This document shows, piece by piece, positions 1 to 7,927 of a DNA stretch of 64,000 bases (its first letter is position 1; every line of letters starts with the position of its first letter). Below the pieces are notes generated by a model, which searched no databases, was not told the DNA's origin, and saw nothing but the letters and a program-made list of their open reading frames with translations. Location of the stretch: NCBI RefSeq assembly GCF_000688475.1, contig NZ_JIAN01000006.1:372001-436000 (forward strand), in the 5' to 3' direction. The translations under genes were made by a program, and so were the position numbers. This stretch comes from Cellulomonas sp. URHE0023. Lineage in GTDB: Bacteria; Actinomycetota; Actinomycetes; Actinomycetales; Cellulomonadaceae.

Positions 1-1
1 C

Positions 2-100
2 GTGGACGGGCGCGCGTGGCGCGTCGTGGACTTCTCGGTCCTGCCGGCCACCGGCGGCAGCGACCACCGGCCCATCGTCGCGATCCTCGAACGGCGCTGA
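2..100 (+). CDS. C-terminal end of an endonuclease/exonuclease/phosphatase family protein (partial)
   Basis: Only the last 32 residues and the TGA stop are in the window; the gene starts upstream of base 1. The tail contains GGSDHRPIVA. The S-D-H-R/Y-P motif close to the C-terminus is the catalytic Asp-His end of the endonuclease/exonuclease/phosphatase (DNase I-like) fold, where His activates water for phosphodiester or phosphomonoester hydrolysis. The substrate (nucleic acid, sphingolipid, inositol phosphate) cannot be told from this fragment. It converges with the small SPOR-like gene, the two stops lying one base apart. Confidence 0.6.
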   Translation: MDGRAWRVVDFSVLPATGGSDHRPIVAILERR

Positions 101-101
101 C

Positions 102-272
102 TCAGCGCTGCTGGTCCTGCTCGTCCCACGACTGGTTGCGCTTGCGCGCGGTCTCCAGGGCCTGCGACGCCGCCTCACGCGTCGGGTACGGGCCCATGAG
201 CTTGGTGTAGTCGCTCTGCCTGCCCTCCTCCACCTGATGCGTCTCGATGTTGAAGTAGAACCCGTCGGCCAT
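102..272 (-). CDS. Small SPOR-domain-like protein (56 aa)
   Basis: A 56-residue protein. It starts at the ATG at 272, giving [17 protein letters not shown]. The pattern of aromatic N-terminus ([13 protein letters not shown]), then [21 protein letters not shown] and an acidic polar tail, is that of short actinobacterial proteins annotated as SPOR-domain or methionine-aminopeptidase-neighbour proteins. The GPYPTREAA stretch resembles the strand-helix junction of SPOR folds, which bind denuded peptidoglycan. No signal peptide or membrane segment is seen, so a cytosolic role is likely and peptidoglycan binding is doubtful. It is divergent from map, with a 64-bp gap. The longer reading frame upstream of 272 has no ribosome site and runs into the map promoter region. 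Confidence 0.7.
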   Translation of the reverse strand: MADGFYFNIETHQVEEGRQSDYTKLMGPYPTREAASQALETARKRNQSWDEQDQQR

Positions 273-336
273 CGCCCTCTCCTCTCTGCGGGGCACCACG
301 CGGCTCCGATGCCCTCCCTTCCGTAGACTGCCAGGT

Positions 337-1209
337 ATGTCGTCCGTCCACGCGCCGCGCAGCGCCCTCGTCCCGGGCACCGTCAGCGCTCGCCGCTCCG
401 TCCCGTCGTCGATCCCCCGCCCCGAGTACGTGGGGCGCCCTGGTCCGGCGCGCTACACGGGTCCGAACGTCTTCGACGAGGACATGGTCGACCGCATCCG
501 GGTCGCTGCGCGCCTCGCGGCGCAAGCGCTGGCCCTGGTCGGTGAGCACGTCGAACCGGGTGTCACCACCGACCAGCTCGACGCCATCGGCCACGAGTTC
601 CTGATCGACCACGGTGCCTATCCCTCGACGCTGGGCTACCGGGGGTTCTCGAAGTCGCTGTGCACGTCGGTCAACGAGGTCATCTGCCACGGGATCCCCG
701 ACTCCACGGTCGTCGAGGACGGCGACATCGTGAACATCGACGTCACGGCGTACATCGGCGGGGTGCACGGGGACAACAACGCGACGTTCCTGGCCGGAGA
801 CGTGGACGAGGAGTCCCGCCTGCTCGTCGCGCGGACCCAGGAGGCCCTGTCCCGGGCGATCAAGGCGGCCATACCCGGGCGCGAGATCAACATCATCGGG
901 CGGGTGATCGAGAAGTACGCCGCCCGCTTCGGTTACGGCGTGGTGCGCGACTACACCGGGCACGGCGTCGGACCGGCCTTCCACACCGGGCTCGTCATCC
1001 CGCACTACGACGCGGCACCCGGCTACGACACGCTCATCGAGCCGGGGATGGTCTTCACGATCGAGCCGATGCTGAACCTCGGAACCCCGGACTGGGTCAT
1101 GTGGGACGACGACTGGACGGTGCTCACCGCCGACGGTCGCCGCAGTGCCCAGTTCGAGCACACCCTGCTCGTCACCGAGACCGGAGCGGAGATCCTGACA
1201 CTGCCATGA
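337..1209 (+). CDS. map: Type I methionine aminopeptidase
   Basis: Removes the initiator Met from nascent proteins after deformylation. The 290-aa protein has the pita-bread fold signatures. The five metal ligands are visible: D135 (NIDVTAY), D146 (HGDNNATF), H209 (TGHGVG), E243 (TIEPM) and E274 (FEHTLLV), and the catalytic His is in VICHGIP (H118). The first 45 residues are a non-catalytic extension with [14 protein letters not shown] sequence, as in the longer actinobacterial MetAP1c forms. The usual HGDTS motif reads HGDNN here, a mild variation. The stop overlaps the ppgK start (ATGA), so the two genes are probably co-transcribed. Deformylase (def) is about 28 kb away. Confidence 0.96.
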   Translation: MSSVHAPRSALVPGTVSARRSVPSSIPRPEYVGRPGPARYTGPNVFDEDMVDRIRVAARLAAQALALVGEHVEPGVTTDQLDAIGHEFLIDHGAYPSTLGYRGFSKSLCTSVNEVICHGIPDSTVVEDGDIVNIDVTAYIGGVHGDNNATFLAGDVDEESRLLVARTQEALSRAIKAAIPGREINIIGRVIEKYAARFGYGVVRDYTGHGVGPAFHTGLVIPHYDAAPGYDTLIEPGMVFTIEPMLNLGTPDWVMWDDDWTVLTADGRRSAQFEHTLLVTETGAEILTLP

Positions 1210-1985
1210 GCCACGACCCGAAGAGCACGAACAGGCCCGGTACGGCGTTCGGCGTCGACATCGGCGGCAGCGGCATCAAGGGCGCGCCGGTCTCGCTCGA
1301 CGACGGCGAGTTCTCCGCCGACCGGGTGCGGATCCCGACGCCGCAGCCGTCCACCCCGGACGCTGTGGCGAAGACCGTCGCCGAGGTGGTCGACTCCTTC
1401 GACCTGGACAAGGACGTCCCGATCGGCGTCACGTTCCCGGCGGTGATCCTGCACGGAGTCGCACAGTCGGCGGCCAACGTCGACAAGTCCTGGATCGGCA
1501 CGAACGTCGAGAAGGCCGTCCAGCAGGCCACCGGTCGCAAGGTGCTCGCGGTCAACGACGCGGACGCCGCCGGGTACGCGGAGGTGCTCTACGGTGCGGC
1601 GCGCGGGGTCGACGGGGTGGTCCTCGTGGTCACGCTCGGGACCGGCATCGGCTCCGCCCTGATCGTCGACGGGCACCTCGTGCCCAACACCGAGCTCGGC
1701 CACCTGGAGATCGACGGGCACGACGCGGAGTCCAGGGCGGCCGAGAGCGCGCGCGACCGTGACGACCTGTCCTGGGAGGCGTGGGCCGAGCGGCTCCAGC
1801 GGTACTTCACCGTGGTGGAGAACCTGTTCTGGCCAGACCTGATCGTCGTCGGCGGCGGGGTGAGCAAGCATCACGAGAAGTTCCTGCCGCTGCTGGACCT
1901 CCGCACGAAGATCGTCCCCGCTGAGCTCCGCAACGCCGCGGGGATTATCGGAGCCGCGGCGCTGGCCGCCGACTTCCGCGGCTGA
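1206..1985 (+). CDS. ppgK: Polyphosphate glucokinase
   Basis: Phosphorylates glucose to glucose-6-phosphate using inorganic polyphosphate, and in most family members also ATP. A 259-aa ROK-fold protein. It starts at the ATG that overlaps the map stop. Motifs: [12 protein letters not shown] (phosphate-binding loop, residues about 16-27), [10 protein letters not shown] (catalytic Asp region), [13 protein letters not shown] (phosphate 2 loop) and NTELGHLEI (sugar contact, typical of PpgK). The usual ROK zinc-binding CxCGxxGC motif is absent, as in other polyphosphate glucokinases. PpgK is the main glucokinase in many cellulolytic Micrococcales, which fits the sugar-uptake genes elsewhere in the window. 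Confidence 0.95.
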   Translation: MSHDPKSTNRPGTAFGVDIGGSGIKGAPVSLDDGEFSADRVRIPTPQPSTPDAVAKTVAEVVDSFDLDKDVPIGVTFPAVILHGVAQSAANVDKSWIGTNVEKAVQQATGRKVLAVNDADAAGYAEVLYGAARGVDGVVLVVTLGTGIGSALIVDGHLVPNTELGHLEIDGHDAESRAAESARDRDDLSWEAWAERLQRYFTVVENLFWPDLIVVGGGVSKHHEKFLPLLDLRTKIVPAELRNAAGIIGAAALAADFRG

Positions 1986-1987
1986 CG

Positions 1988-2752
1988 TTGCACGATCTGG
2001 TCGAGGTCGCCGACGGAGTGCACGTCGCGACGAGCGCCGTGTACCTGACGACGTCGACCGTCGTCGTCGCACCCGGTGGGGTGTGCCTCGTGGTCGATCC
2101 CGGCGTGACCGCGCACGAGATCGATCTCCTCTCGTCGGCCATCCAGGGGCGCGGCTGGCGACCGATCGCTGCGTGGTCGACGCACGGCCACTGGGACCAC
2201 CTGCTCGACGGCGGGATGTTCACCGGCCTCCCGCGCTGGTCAGCCGGTTGGCCGGTGGACGTCGAGACCCTCACGAACGAGCGGGACCACGATCCCGAGC
2301 TCGCCCGCGCGCTGGCGGCCGCCCCGGGAGACTCCCCCGCACCTGTCGGGGCCGCGCCACCGGTGCCGTACCCGTCGGTGGTGGACGGTCAGCTCGACTG
2401 GCCGGGTCCGGCCATCCACGTCGTCGCCCACGACGCCCATGCGCCCGGCAGCACGTCGCTGGTCATCCCGTCGGCCGACGTGCTCGTCGCTGGTGACCTG
2501 CTGTCCGATGTCGAGATCCCGTTGCTCGACATGTCGTCGCCGGACCCGGTCGGCACCTACCGCGCCGCACTCGCGCAGCTCGCCGGAACCGCGCACCTGG
2601 TCGTACCCGGACACGGTCACGTCGGTCCGCTGGCTCCCCGCGTGGCAGCCGATCTCGCCTACCTCGCCGGTTCGTCGACCGACGACCCCCGGTTGCACGC
2701 CGCGTGGCTCGTGGCGGCGCACGAGTCGCAGCGGAGCGCGCTGCCCGCCTGA
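1988..2752 (+). CDS. MBL-fold metallohydrolase
   Basis: A 254-aa metallo-beta-lactamase-fold protein. Metal ligands are seen in STHGHWDHLL (HxHxDH) and, further on, in the third-ligand position around DLLSDVEIP and VPGHGHVG. The start is taken as TTG at 1988, two bases after the ppgK stop; the first residues MHDLVEVADGVHVATS match the family N-terminus (a beta strand leading to a V-A/T-S turn). The substrate is unknown; members hydrolyse thioesters, lactones or nucleotides. The tight spacing behind ppgK suggests one transcript map-ppgK-MBL. Confidence 0.85.
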   Translation: MHDLVEVADGVHVATSAVYLTTSTVVVAPGGVCLVVDPGVTAHEIDLLSSAIQGRGWRPIAAWSTHGHWDHLLDGGMFTGLPRWSAGWPVDVETLTNERDHDPELARALAAAPGDSPAPVGAAPPVPYPSVVDGQLDWPGPAIHVVAHDAHAPGSTSLVIPSADVLVAGDLLSDVEIPLLDMSSPDPVGTYRAALAQLAGTAHLVVPGHGHVGPLAPRVAADLAYLAGSSTDDPRLHAAWLVAAHESQRSALPA

Positions 2753-2784
2753 GCTGCCCGGCTGTGCCGTGCGACGATGGATCG

Positions 2785-3072
2785 ATGGTCTGGGTCATCG
2801 TGGGCGTCGTCGCGATCGCCGCGTTGGCGCTCTACGGAGTCGACCGGATGGTCGCCCGCGGTTGGTTCGACCGCCGGGTCCCGCGTCAGCGGCCCGTCGC
2901 ACCAGCCGGCTCGGGCAGTGGATTCCTCGGTGACCTGATCGACGTGTTCCAGCCCAACCACATCCACCTGACCGCCGAGCAGGAGCGCCAGGACGCCGAT
3001 ATCCAGCACGCCGAGGACGCAGCACTACCCGTCGACCTCGACTCCGGTCACGTGCGCCTCGATCCCCGGTAG
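2785..3072 (+). CDS. Small single-pass membrane protein, unknown function
   Basis: A 95-residue protein starting at ATG 2785 (MVWVIVGVVAIAALALYGVD), with one N-terminal membrane helix at about residues 2-18. A basic stretch (RGWFDRRVPRQRP) follows, then a soluble tail with GFLGDLIDVFQPNHIHL and an acidic end. The layout resembles small actinobacterial DUF6191-type proteins (helix, linker, FxPxxxHL segment), but I cannot confirm the family. Basic residues after the helix predict an N-out, C-in orientation. It lies 32 bp after the MBL gene and may belong to the same transcript. Confidence 0.7.
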   Translation: MVWVIVGVVAIAALALYGVDRMVARGWFDRRVPRQRPVAPAGSGSGFLGDLIDVFQPNHIHLTAEQERQDADIQHAEDAALPVDLDSGHVRLDPR

Positions 3073-3105
3073 CGAGCATCGAACGATGCCTCTAGCGTGC
3101 CTCGC

Positions 3106-3513
3106 ATGCCACCGGTGATCTCACAGCTCGTGATCGACTCCGCCGAGCCGCACACCCTGGCCGCCTGGTGGCGGGAGGTCCTGGACTGGATCTATGCCTG
3201 GGAGCCGGAAGACGACGGTGTCGAGGTCGAGATCGCGCCACCCGACGGCTCCGCCGCCAACCTGCTGTTCCTGCGGGTCTCCGAGGTGAAGGTGGCCAAG
3301 AACCGGCTGCACATCGACCTCCGCCCACCGAACGGCTCGTCCCAGGCCGCGGAGCTGGAACGGCTGCTGTCCTTGGGCGCCCGACCCATCGACATCGGCC
3401 AGGGCGACGTCACGTGGCACGTCCTCGCAGATCCGGAGGGCAACGAATTCTGCCTCCTGAAGGGCACCCCCGCTGAGGTCGCTGCCCACATGGCCCAGCA
3501 GGCTGCCGGCTGA
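3106..3513 (+). CDS. VOC family (glyoxalase-like) protein
   Basis: A 135-aa protein of the vicinal oxygen chelate superfamily (Glyoxalase_6 type). It has two beta-alpha-beta-beta-beta halves, beginning with VISQLVIDSAEPHTLAAWW and ending with the typical D-P-E-G-N-E-F-C-L strand (LADPEGNEFCLL, residues about 106-117). I chose ATG 3106 over the upstream in-frame GTG at 3097 because homologues start just before the first strand. There is little room for a ribosome site, so the message may be leaderless. The metal pattern is incomplete: a C-terminal Glu is present but the first-half His is not obvious. A binding or resistance role is as possible as an enzyme. Confidence 0.8.
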   Translation: MPPVISQLVIDSAEPHTLAAWWREVLDWIYAWEPEDDGVEVEIAPPDGSAANLLFLRVSEVKVAKNRLHIDLRPPNGSSQAAELERLLSLGARPIDIGQGDVTWHVLADPEGNEFCLLKGTPAEVAAHMAQQAAG

Positions 3514-3528
3514 CGTGTCGACCCGCTG

Positions 3529-4497
3529 TCAGTCGGCCCCGACCGGCACTGACGTTTCCGGCACAGCGACCGACACGCGTTCGGGCACGGCGGTCCCACG
3601 ACGGACCAGGGCGATCCCGGCGACGACGAGCACCATCCCGGCACCCTGGGTGGGCAGGGGCGCCTCCCCCACCAGCGCCCACGCGAGCAGGACGGCGACC
3701 AGCACCTCGGTCAACGCGAGGAACGACGCGAGCCGCTCCCCGAGCAGTCGGACCGACGTCGCACTCACCCCGTAGGCGAGCGCGGTGGGCACGGTGGCGA
3801 CGATCAGCAGGGGAACGATCCAGTGCACGTGCGCCCCGAGCAGCTCCACGCCCACGTCGGGCGCGACGACGGGCAGCACACCGATCGCAGCGACCAGGGC
3901 GACCGTGAGTGCGCCGACCGCCATCCCGGCACCCGCCAGGCTGATCGGTGGCAGCGCGGTCGGGCGGCCGGTGAGCGCGAAGTACGCGGCGTTGCCGACG
4001 GTCGAGAGCAGCGCGAACGCGAGTCCTGTCGGGTCGAGCTCGAGCGAGCCGGTCAGGTCGAGGACCAGGACGAGCCCTCCGGTCGCCAGCGCCGCACCGG
4101 CCAGCGTCGCCCGCTCGGGTGCCGTGCGCTCGCGTGCCCACCGCCACGCCACGAGCAGCAACGGGCCCATGTACTCGACGAGCAGGGCGACGGCGACGGG
4201 CAGACGGTCGACCGCGAGGTAGTACATCGTCGACGCCGTCGCGACCCCGAGGACCCCGAACCCGAGCACGGTGCGCCATTCGTCTCGCAGGAGGTACCAG
4301 CGTCCGCGCAGCGCCCACGCGGCGGGAGCGCCCAAGAGCAGGGCCGCGACCGACAGGCGGACGAGGATCGCCGCACCCGGTGACCAGCCTGCGACCAGCA
4401 GCGGCTTGACCACGGGCCCGCTGGTCGCGAAGGCCACCGCGGCGACGAGCCCTGCGACGATGCCGACCGACCGGTTCCGCGCGGCTGTCGTGGCCAT
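3529..4497 (-). CDS. EamA/RhaT-family drug/metabolite exporter
   Basis: A 322-aa integral membrane protein with ten predicted helices arranged as two EamA repeats. The first runs from about residue 12 (VAAVAFATSGPVVKPLL) and the second from about residue 160 (GLAFALLSTVGNAAYFALTG). Conserved marks include LVEYMGPLLLV and the second-repeat end VLLAWALVGEAPLPTQGAGMV. The family exports amino acids and metabolites; the substrate cannot be read from sequence. The start ATG 4497 has a GAGGAG ribosome site. The gene diverges from the CGNR regulator across an 86-bp region holding a perfect inverted repeat, so that regulator probably controls it. Confidence 0.88.
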   Translation of the reverse strand: MATTAARNRSVGIVAGLVAAVAFATSGPVVKPLLVAGWSPGAAILVRLSVAALLLGAPAAWALRGRWYLLRDEWRTVLGFGVLGVATASTMYYLAVDRLPVAVALLVEYMGPLLLVAWRWARERTAPERATLAGAALATGGLVLVLDLTGSLELDPTGLAFALLSTVGNAAYFALTGRPTALPPISLAGAGMAVGALTVALVAAIGVLPVVAPDVGVELLGAHVHWIVPLLIVATVPTALAYGVSATSVRLLGERLASFLALTEVLVAVLLAWALVGEAPLPTQGAGMVLVVAGIALVRRGTAVPERVSVAVPETSVPVGAD

Positions 4498-4523
4498 GGC
4501 GTTGCTCCTCGTCGGCGATGCGG

Positions 4524-4559
4524 ACTGTCATGAGTGAAAAGGACTACGCTCATGACAGT
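4524..4559. promoter_or_regulatory. Inverted repeat, likely operator of the CGNR regulator
   Basis: ACTGTCATGAG at 4524-4534 and CTCATGACAGT at 4549-4559 are perfect 11-bp arms separated by 14 bp. They sit in the short divergent region between the EamA exporter start (4497) and the CGNR gene start (4584). Position, symmetry and arm length fit an operator for a dimeric regulator acting on both promoters. Assignment to the CGNR protein is inference from adjacency. Confidence 0.65.
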
Positions 4560-4583
4560 AGACCGATCTCGACAGGAGTGAAA

Positions 4584-5144
4584 GTGGTATTTGCACCTGA
4601 CACCGAGATGATGATCGCTGCTGCCGTGGAGCTGGTGAACACCACGCGCCGTCGCGACGGGCACGATGGCATGTCGACCACGGCGGACATCACCGAGTTC
4701 TACATCCGCTGGGGCTACACCGGCCGGCACGACGGTGACAGCGCCGAGCTGGCTGCGGTCCGTGACGCCCGCGACCGGATCGCCGCACTGTGGGAGGTCG
4801 ACCGCGACGCGGCGGCGCCGATGGTGAACGAGATGCTGGCGCGCGGGGGCGCCATCCCGTTCCTCACCCGGCACGGCGACGTCGACTGGCACCTGCACGG
4901 CACAGCGCCCGACGCCGGGCTCGCAACCGTGGTGCTCGTCGAGACCGCGATGGCGATGGCCGACGTCGTGCGCAGCGACGAGTACGACCGCCTGGAGCAC
5001 TGCGCGGCCGACGACTGCGACGCGGTCCTCGTCGACCTGTCGCGCAACCGCTCGCGCCGGTTCTGCGACGTCAACGGCTGCGCCAACCGCGCCCACGTCG
5101 CCGCATACCGTGCGCGCCGGGCGCAGAGCGCTGAGAGCGGATGA
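4584..5144 (+). CDS. CGNR zinc-finger transcriptional regulator
   Basis: A 186-aa protein with an N-terminal all-alpha ABATE-like ligand domain and a C-terminal zinc finger. The finger reads LEHCAADDCDAVLVDLS, then FCDVNGCANRAHVAAYRAR. The C-x4-C, C-x4-C and G-C-x-N-R elements are the CGNR signature, which binds zinc and probably DNA. The start is GTG 4584, preceded by AGGAG at 4574-4578; an ATG further upstream in this frame lies inside the inverted repeat and is less likely. It is divergent from an EamA exporter, so it probably senses the exported compound. The stop codon lies inside the 3' end of rnpB on the other strand. Confidence 0.85.
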   Translation: MVFAPDTEMMIAAAVELVNTTRRRDGHDGMSTTADITEFYIRWGYTGRHDGDSAELAAVRDARDRIAALWEVDRDAAAPMVNEMLARGGAIPFLTRHGDVDWHLHGTAPDAGLATVVLVETAMAMADVVRSDEYDRLEHCAADDCDAVLVDLSRNRSRRFCDVNGCANRAHVAAYRARRAQSAESG

Positions 5145-5525
5145 GTCAGTCGATACGCCGGGTTCTGTCCTCGCGCACGGTTGCCCGCAGCTGCGCGAGT
5201 GGCGGCCATCCCTCTACGACGTACGTTGCCGCACGCCTCCAGCGGCCTACCCGGGAGCTCGGGCGAGCAGCCCTCGAACACTCCCTGTCTGGCCTTGCTC
5301 CGGGTGGGGTTTACCGAGCCGCACCGGTCACCCGGCACGCTGGTGGTCTCTTACACCACCGTTTCACCCTTACCGGCCCAGCGAGCTGAGCCGGCGGTCT
5401 GTTTTCTGTGGCACTTTCCCGCGGGTCACCCCGGGTGGGCGTTACCCACCACCCTGCTCTGCGGAGCCCGGACGTTCCTCGGCGGGCCCGAAGGCCCGAC
5501 GCGACCGCCTGACTGACTCATCCGC
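5138..5525 (-). ncRNA. rnpB: RNase P RNA (M1 RNA, bacterial type A)
   Basis: Catalytic RNA that matures tRNA 5' ends. The terminal P1 helix is visible: GCGGATGAGTCAGTC at 5137-5151 pairs perfectly with GACTGACTCATCCGC at 5511-5525. Read on the minus strand, the 3' part contains GGACAGAACCCGGCGTATCG, and the interior has the GGGTAAGGGTGAAA and GTGGTAAGAGACCACCAG elements conserved in bacterial RNase P RNAs. A plausible -10 (TAGGCT, complement of 5532-5537) would start transcription at about 5525. The 3' end overlaps the CGNR stop codon. Ends are estimated from the P1 helix to within a few bases. Confidence 0.96.
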
Positions 5526-5556
5526 GCCGTCAGCCTACGCGACAGACCGAGACCGC

Positions 5557-5940
5557 TCAGACGTCGACGCGGTAGTCCAGCGACAGCTCGTCCCCTGAGA
5601 CGCCTCGGATGCCCCAGTTCTCCGGCGGGCTCTCGATGATGATGATCTCGAGGTCGTCGGCGGTCAGGCCGAGGGTCGGTGCGACGTCGTCGAAGAAGGC
5701 AGCGATCAGCGCGCGCCTGGCAGCGACGGATCGGCCCGTGAAGCAGAGGACCTCGATCACCAGGTAGTCGTTCGACCGCGGCGCGACGAGGTCGTCGGCG
5801 TCGAGCAGGAAGAACCGGTGGAAGCGCTTCTCGGGAGGAAGTCCCCAGGTCCCGACGATGGCGCGGTGCACCGCGTCCGACACCGAGCCGCGGCGGTCCT
5901 GCCAGACGTCGCGCCGGCCATAGATCTTCACGTGCGCCAT
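5557..5940 (-). CDS. Tautomerase-superfamily protein lacking Pro-1
   Basis: A 127-aa protein resembling the longer tautomerase-family proteins: MAHVKIYGRRDVW, KRFHRFFLLDADD, LVIEVLCFTGRS, EIIIIESPPENWGIRG and a C-terminal LDYRVDV strand. Enzymatic tautomerases (4-oxalocrotonate tautomerase, MIF-like) use an N-terminal proline exposed after Met removal as the catalytic base. Here residue 2 is Ala and residue 3 is His, so the classical mechanism should not operate. Good spacing and codon bias argue it is a real gene. It lies between rnpB and yaaA as a single-gene unit on the minus strand. An enzyme with a different base or a ligand-binding role are both open. Confidence 0.8.
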   Translation of the reverse strand: MAHVKIYGRRDVWQDRRGSVSDAVHRAIVGTWGLPPEKRFHRFFLLDADDLVAPRSNDYLVIEVLCFTGRSVAARRALIAAFFDDVAPTLGLTADDLEIIIIESPPENWGIRGVSGDELSLDYRVDV

Positions 5941-5987
5941 GTGGTCCTCCTCGCGCTGGCTCGTGCCGCGGAGCCTACAGTTCAGGC

Positions 5988-6770
5988 GTGCTCGTGCTCC
6001 TGCCGCCCTCCGAGGGCAAGACGCCGCCGCGCGCCCGCGGCCCCCTGCTCGACCTTGACGCCCTGTCCTCCCCTGGGCTGACGCCTCTGCGGGAGAAGGT
6101 GCTCGACGCGCTCGCCCAGGTCAGCGCGGCACCCGACGCGCTCGAGGTCTTGGGCGTCGGACCGAGCCTGGCCGACGACGTGGCGCGCAACATCAGCCTG
6201 CGCCGTGCGCCGACGGCACCCGCGAAGAAGGTCTACACGGGGGTGCTCTACGCGGCAGCGGCCCTCGACAGGCTGACGCCGACGGGGCGAGCGCGCGCGG
6301 CCGAGAGCGTCCGGATCGTGTCCGGGCTCTGGGGGCTGGTGACGCCGGACGACCAGATCCCCGCCTACCGACTGTCCATGGGCACCGACCTGCCGGGCAT
6401 CGGGCCGCTCGCAGCCGCATGGAAGGCGGCCCTGGGCGTCGAGCTGCAGCATCGCGCCGAGGGCGAGCTGGTCGTCGACTGCCGGTCCGCTACCTACCTG
6501 GCCGCTTGGCACCCGCCGGCGAGCGCGGACTGGGTTGCCGTGCGCGTCCTGCGTCAGGAGCCGGACGGGTCACGTTCCGTGGTCTCGCACAGTGCCAAGC
6601 ACACGCGCGGAGTCCTCACCCGCCACCTGCTCACGCGCCGCGGGAAGGCTCCGGGCGACGCCGGAAGCCTCGCCCGGGTTGCCGGGGAGCTCGTCGGCAC
6701 CGACCTGCTGGCGGTCGAGCTCGGACCGCCGGCCCGTGGCGCCCGGACGTTGTCGCTCGTCGTCGCGTGA
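5988..6770 (+). CDS. yaaA: Peroxide stress protein YaaA (DUF328/UPF0246)
   Basis: A 260-aa protein beginning MLVLLPPSEGKTPP, the N-terminal signature of the YaaA family (xxxPPSEGKT). The family also shows TGVLYAAAALDRL and, near the end, the cation-binding HSAKHTRGVLTRHLL. In E. coli YaaA lowers intracellular free iron and protects DNA during peroxide stress; the fold has a helix-hairpin-helix that binds DNA. The start is GTG 5988 with no clear ribosome site. The stop overlaps the next GTG start (GTGA), so translation of the downstream transporter is coupled. Confidence 0.9.
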   Translation: MLVLLPPSEGKTPPRARGPLLDLDALSSPGLTPLREKVLDALAQVSAAPDALEVLGVGPSLADDVARNISLRRAPTAPAKKVYTGVLYAAAALDRLTPTGRARAAESVRIVSGLWGLVTPDDQIPAYRLSMGTDLPGIGPLAAAWKAALGVELQHRAEGELVVDCRSATYLAAWHPPASADWVAVRVLRQEPDGSRSVVSHSAKHTRGVLTRHLLTRRGKAPGDAGSLARVAGELVGTDLLAVELGPPARGARTLSLVVA

Positions 6771-7927
6771 GGCGGGTCCCCTGGTGGCTGGTCGCGGTCC
6801 TCGCGACCGTGCTGGTCGTCGTGACCGGCTGGCTCCCACGGGACGACGCTCAGGAGCTCGCCGAACGCACTGTGCCGATCCTGGTCTTCGTCGCGGGACT
6901 GACTGTGGTGGCCGAGATGTGTGCCGGTGCCGGGCTCTTCGAGCAGGCGGCAGGCTTGGCCGCTCGTCTGGCACGGAACAGACGGTGGGCCCTGTGGGCG
7001 CTCGTCGTCCTGCTCGCGATCGTGAGCACGGCGGTCCTGTCGCTCGACACGACGGCCGTGCTGCTCACTCCCGTCGTGATCGCACTCGCCCGGCGCACGC
7101 ATACTCCGCCCCTGCCGTTCGCGTTGGCCGTCCTGGCGCTGGCCAACACCGCGTCGCTGGTCCTGCCGGTGTCCAACCTGACCAACCTGCTGGCTGACCA
7201 CGCCCTGAAGCAGGCGGGCGTCGGGTACCTCGGCCTCATGTGGGCTCCGGCACTGGTCGCGATCGTCGTCACTGTCAGCGTGCTCGCCTTCCGAGACAGG
7301 CGCGTCCTTCGCGGCAGGTTCGACCCGAACCTGCCCCGGCCGCCACGAGACAAGCCTCTGCTCATTGCGTCAGCGGTGATGGTCGCCATCCTCGGCGTCG
7401 CCTTCGCGATCGGCGCGCCGACGGCGCCCACTGCCGTGGCGGCTGCGGTCGTCCTGCTCGCCGTGACGCTGGCCCGGCATCAGAAGCTTCCGGTGCAGGC
7501 CGGCGACCTGGTCCCCTGGCGCACGCTGCTCGTGGTGCTCGGCCTGTTCGCCGTCGTCCAGACGCTGCACTCGCACGGCCTGGGAACGGTCCTTGCCGAC
7601 GCCTCCGGAGAAGGACACGGTGCCGGCGCGCTCCTGCGGGTGGCCGGTGTGGGCGCACTGGCCGCGAACGGGCTCAACAACCTGCCGGCGTACCTGGCCC
7701 TGGAGCCCGCGATGGCGGGTGACCCGTTGAGGATCGGGGCCCTGCTGGTCGGCACGGGGGTCGGCGCACTGGTCACACCCTGGGGCTCGCTGGCGACAGT
7801 CCTGTGGTGGCAACGCTGCCGCACGGTCATGCTCGACGTACCCGCCCGGACGATCGTCAGGCAGGGACTCCTGCTGGCACCTGGGGCCGTCGTCCTCTCG
7901 ACGCTGGCACTGGCCGCGACGAACTAG
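6767..7927 (+). CDS. SLC13/ArsB-CitM type ion transporter
   Basis: A 386-aa membrane protein with about ten helices. It starts at the GTG overlapping the yaaA stop (VRRVPWWLVAVLATVLVV). Features: VFVAGLTVVAEMCAGAGLFE, LSLDTTAVLLTPVVIALARR (the D-T-T-A-V-L-L-T-P motif of ArsB/NhaD-like carriers), NTASLVLPVSNLTNLL, and in the second half ANGLNNLPAYLALEP and TPWGSLATVLWW. These match the ion-transporter superfamily that includes ArsB and CitM. Arsenite efflux is possible, but no ars regulator or reductase is nearby, so the substrate is left open. A longer upstream frame overlapping yaaA is rejected. Confidence 0.85.
   Translation: MRRVPWWLVAVLATVLVVVTGWLPRDDAQELAERTVPILVFVAGLTVVAEMCAGAGLFEQAAGLAARLARNRRWALWALVVLLAIVSTAVLSLDTTAVLLTPVVIALARRTHTPPLPFALAVLALANTASLVLPVSNLTNLLADHALKQAGVGYLGLMWAPALVAIVVTVSVLAFRDRRVLRGRFDPNLPRPPRDKPLLIASAVMVAILGVAFAIGAPTAPTAVAAAVVLLAVTLARHQKLPVQAGDLVPWRTLLVVLGLFAVVQTLHSHGLGTVLADASGEGHGAGALLRVAGVGALAANGLNNLPAYLALEPAMAGDPLRIGALLVGTGVGALVTPWGSLATVLWWQRCRTVMLDVPARTIVRQGLLLAPGAVVLSTLALAATN

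Noticed and set aside
6419..6766. A 116-residue N-terminal extension of the SLC13-type transporter overlapping yaaA
   Set aside because: It reads the yaaA coding region in another frame; the GTG overlapping the yaaA stop gives a normal first helix.
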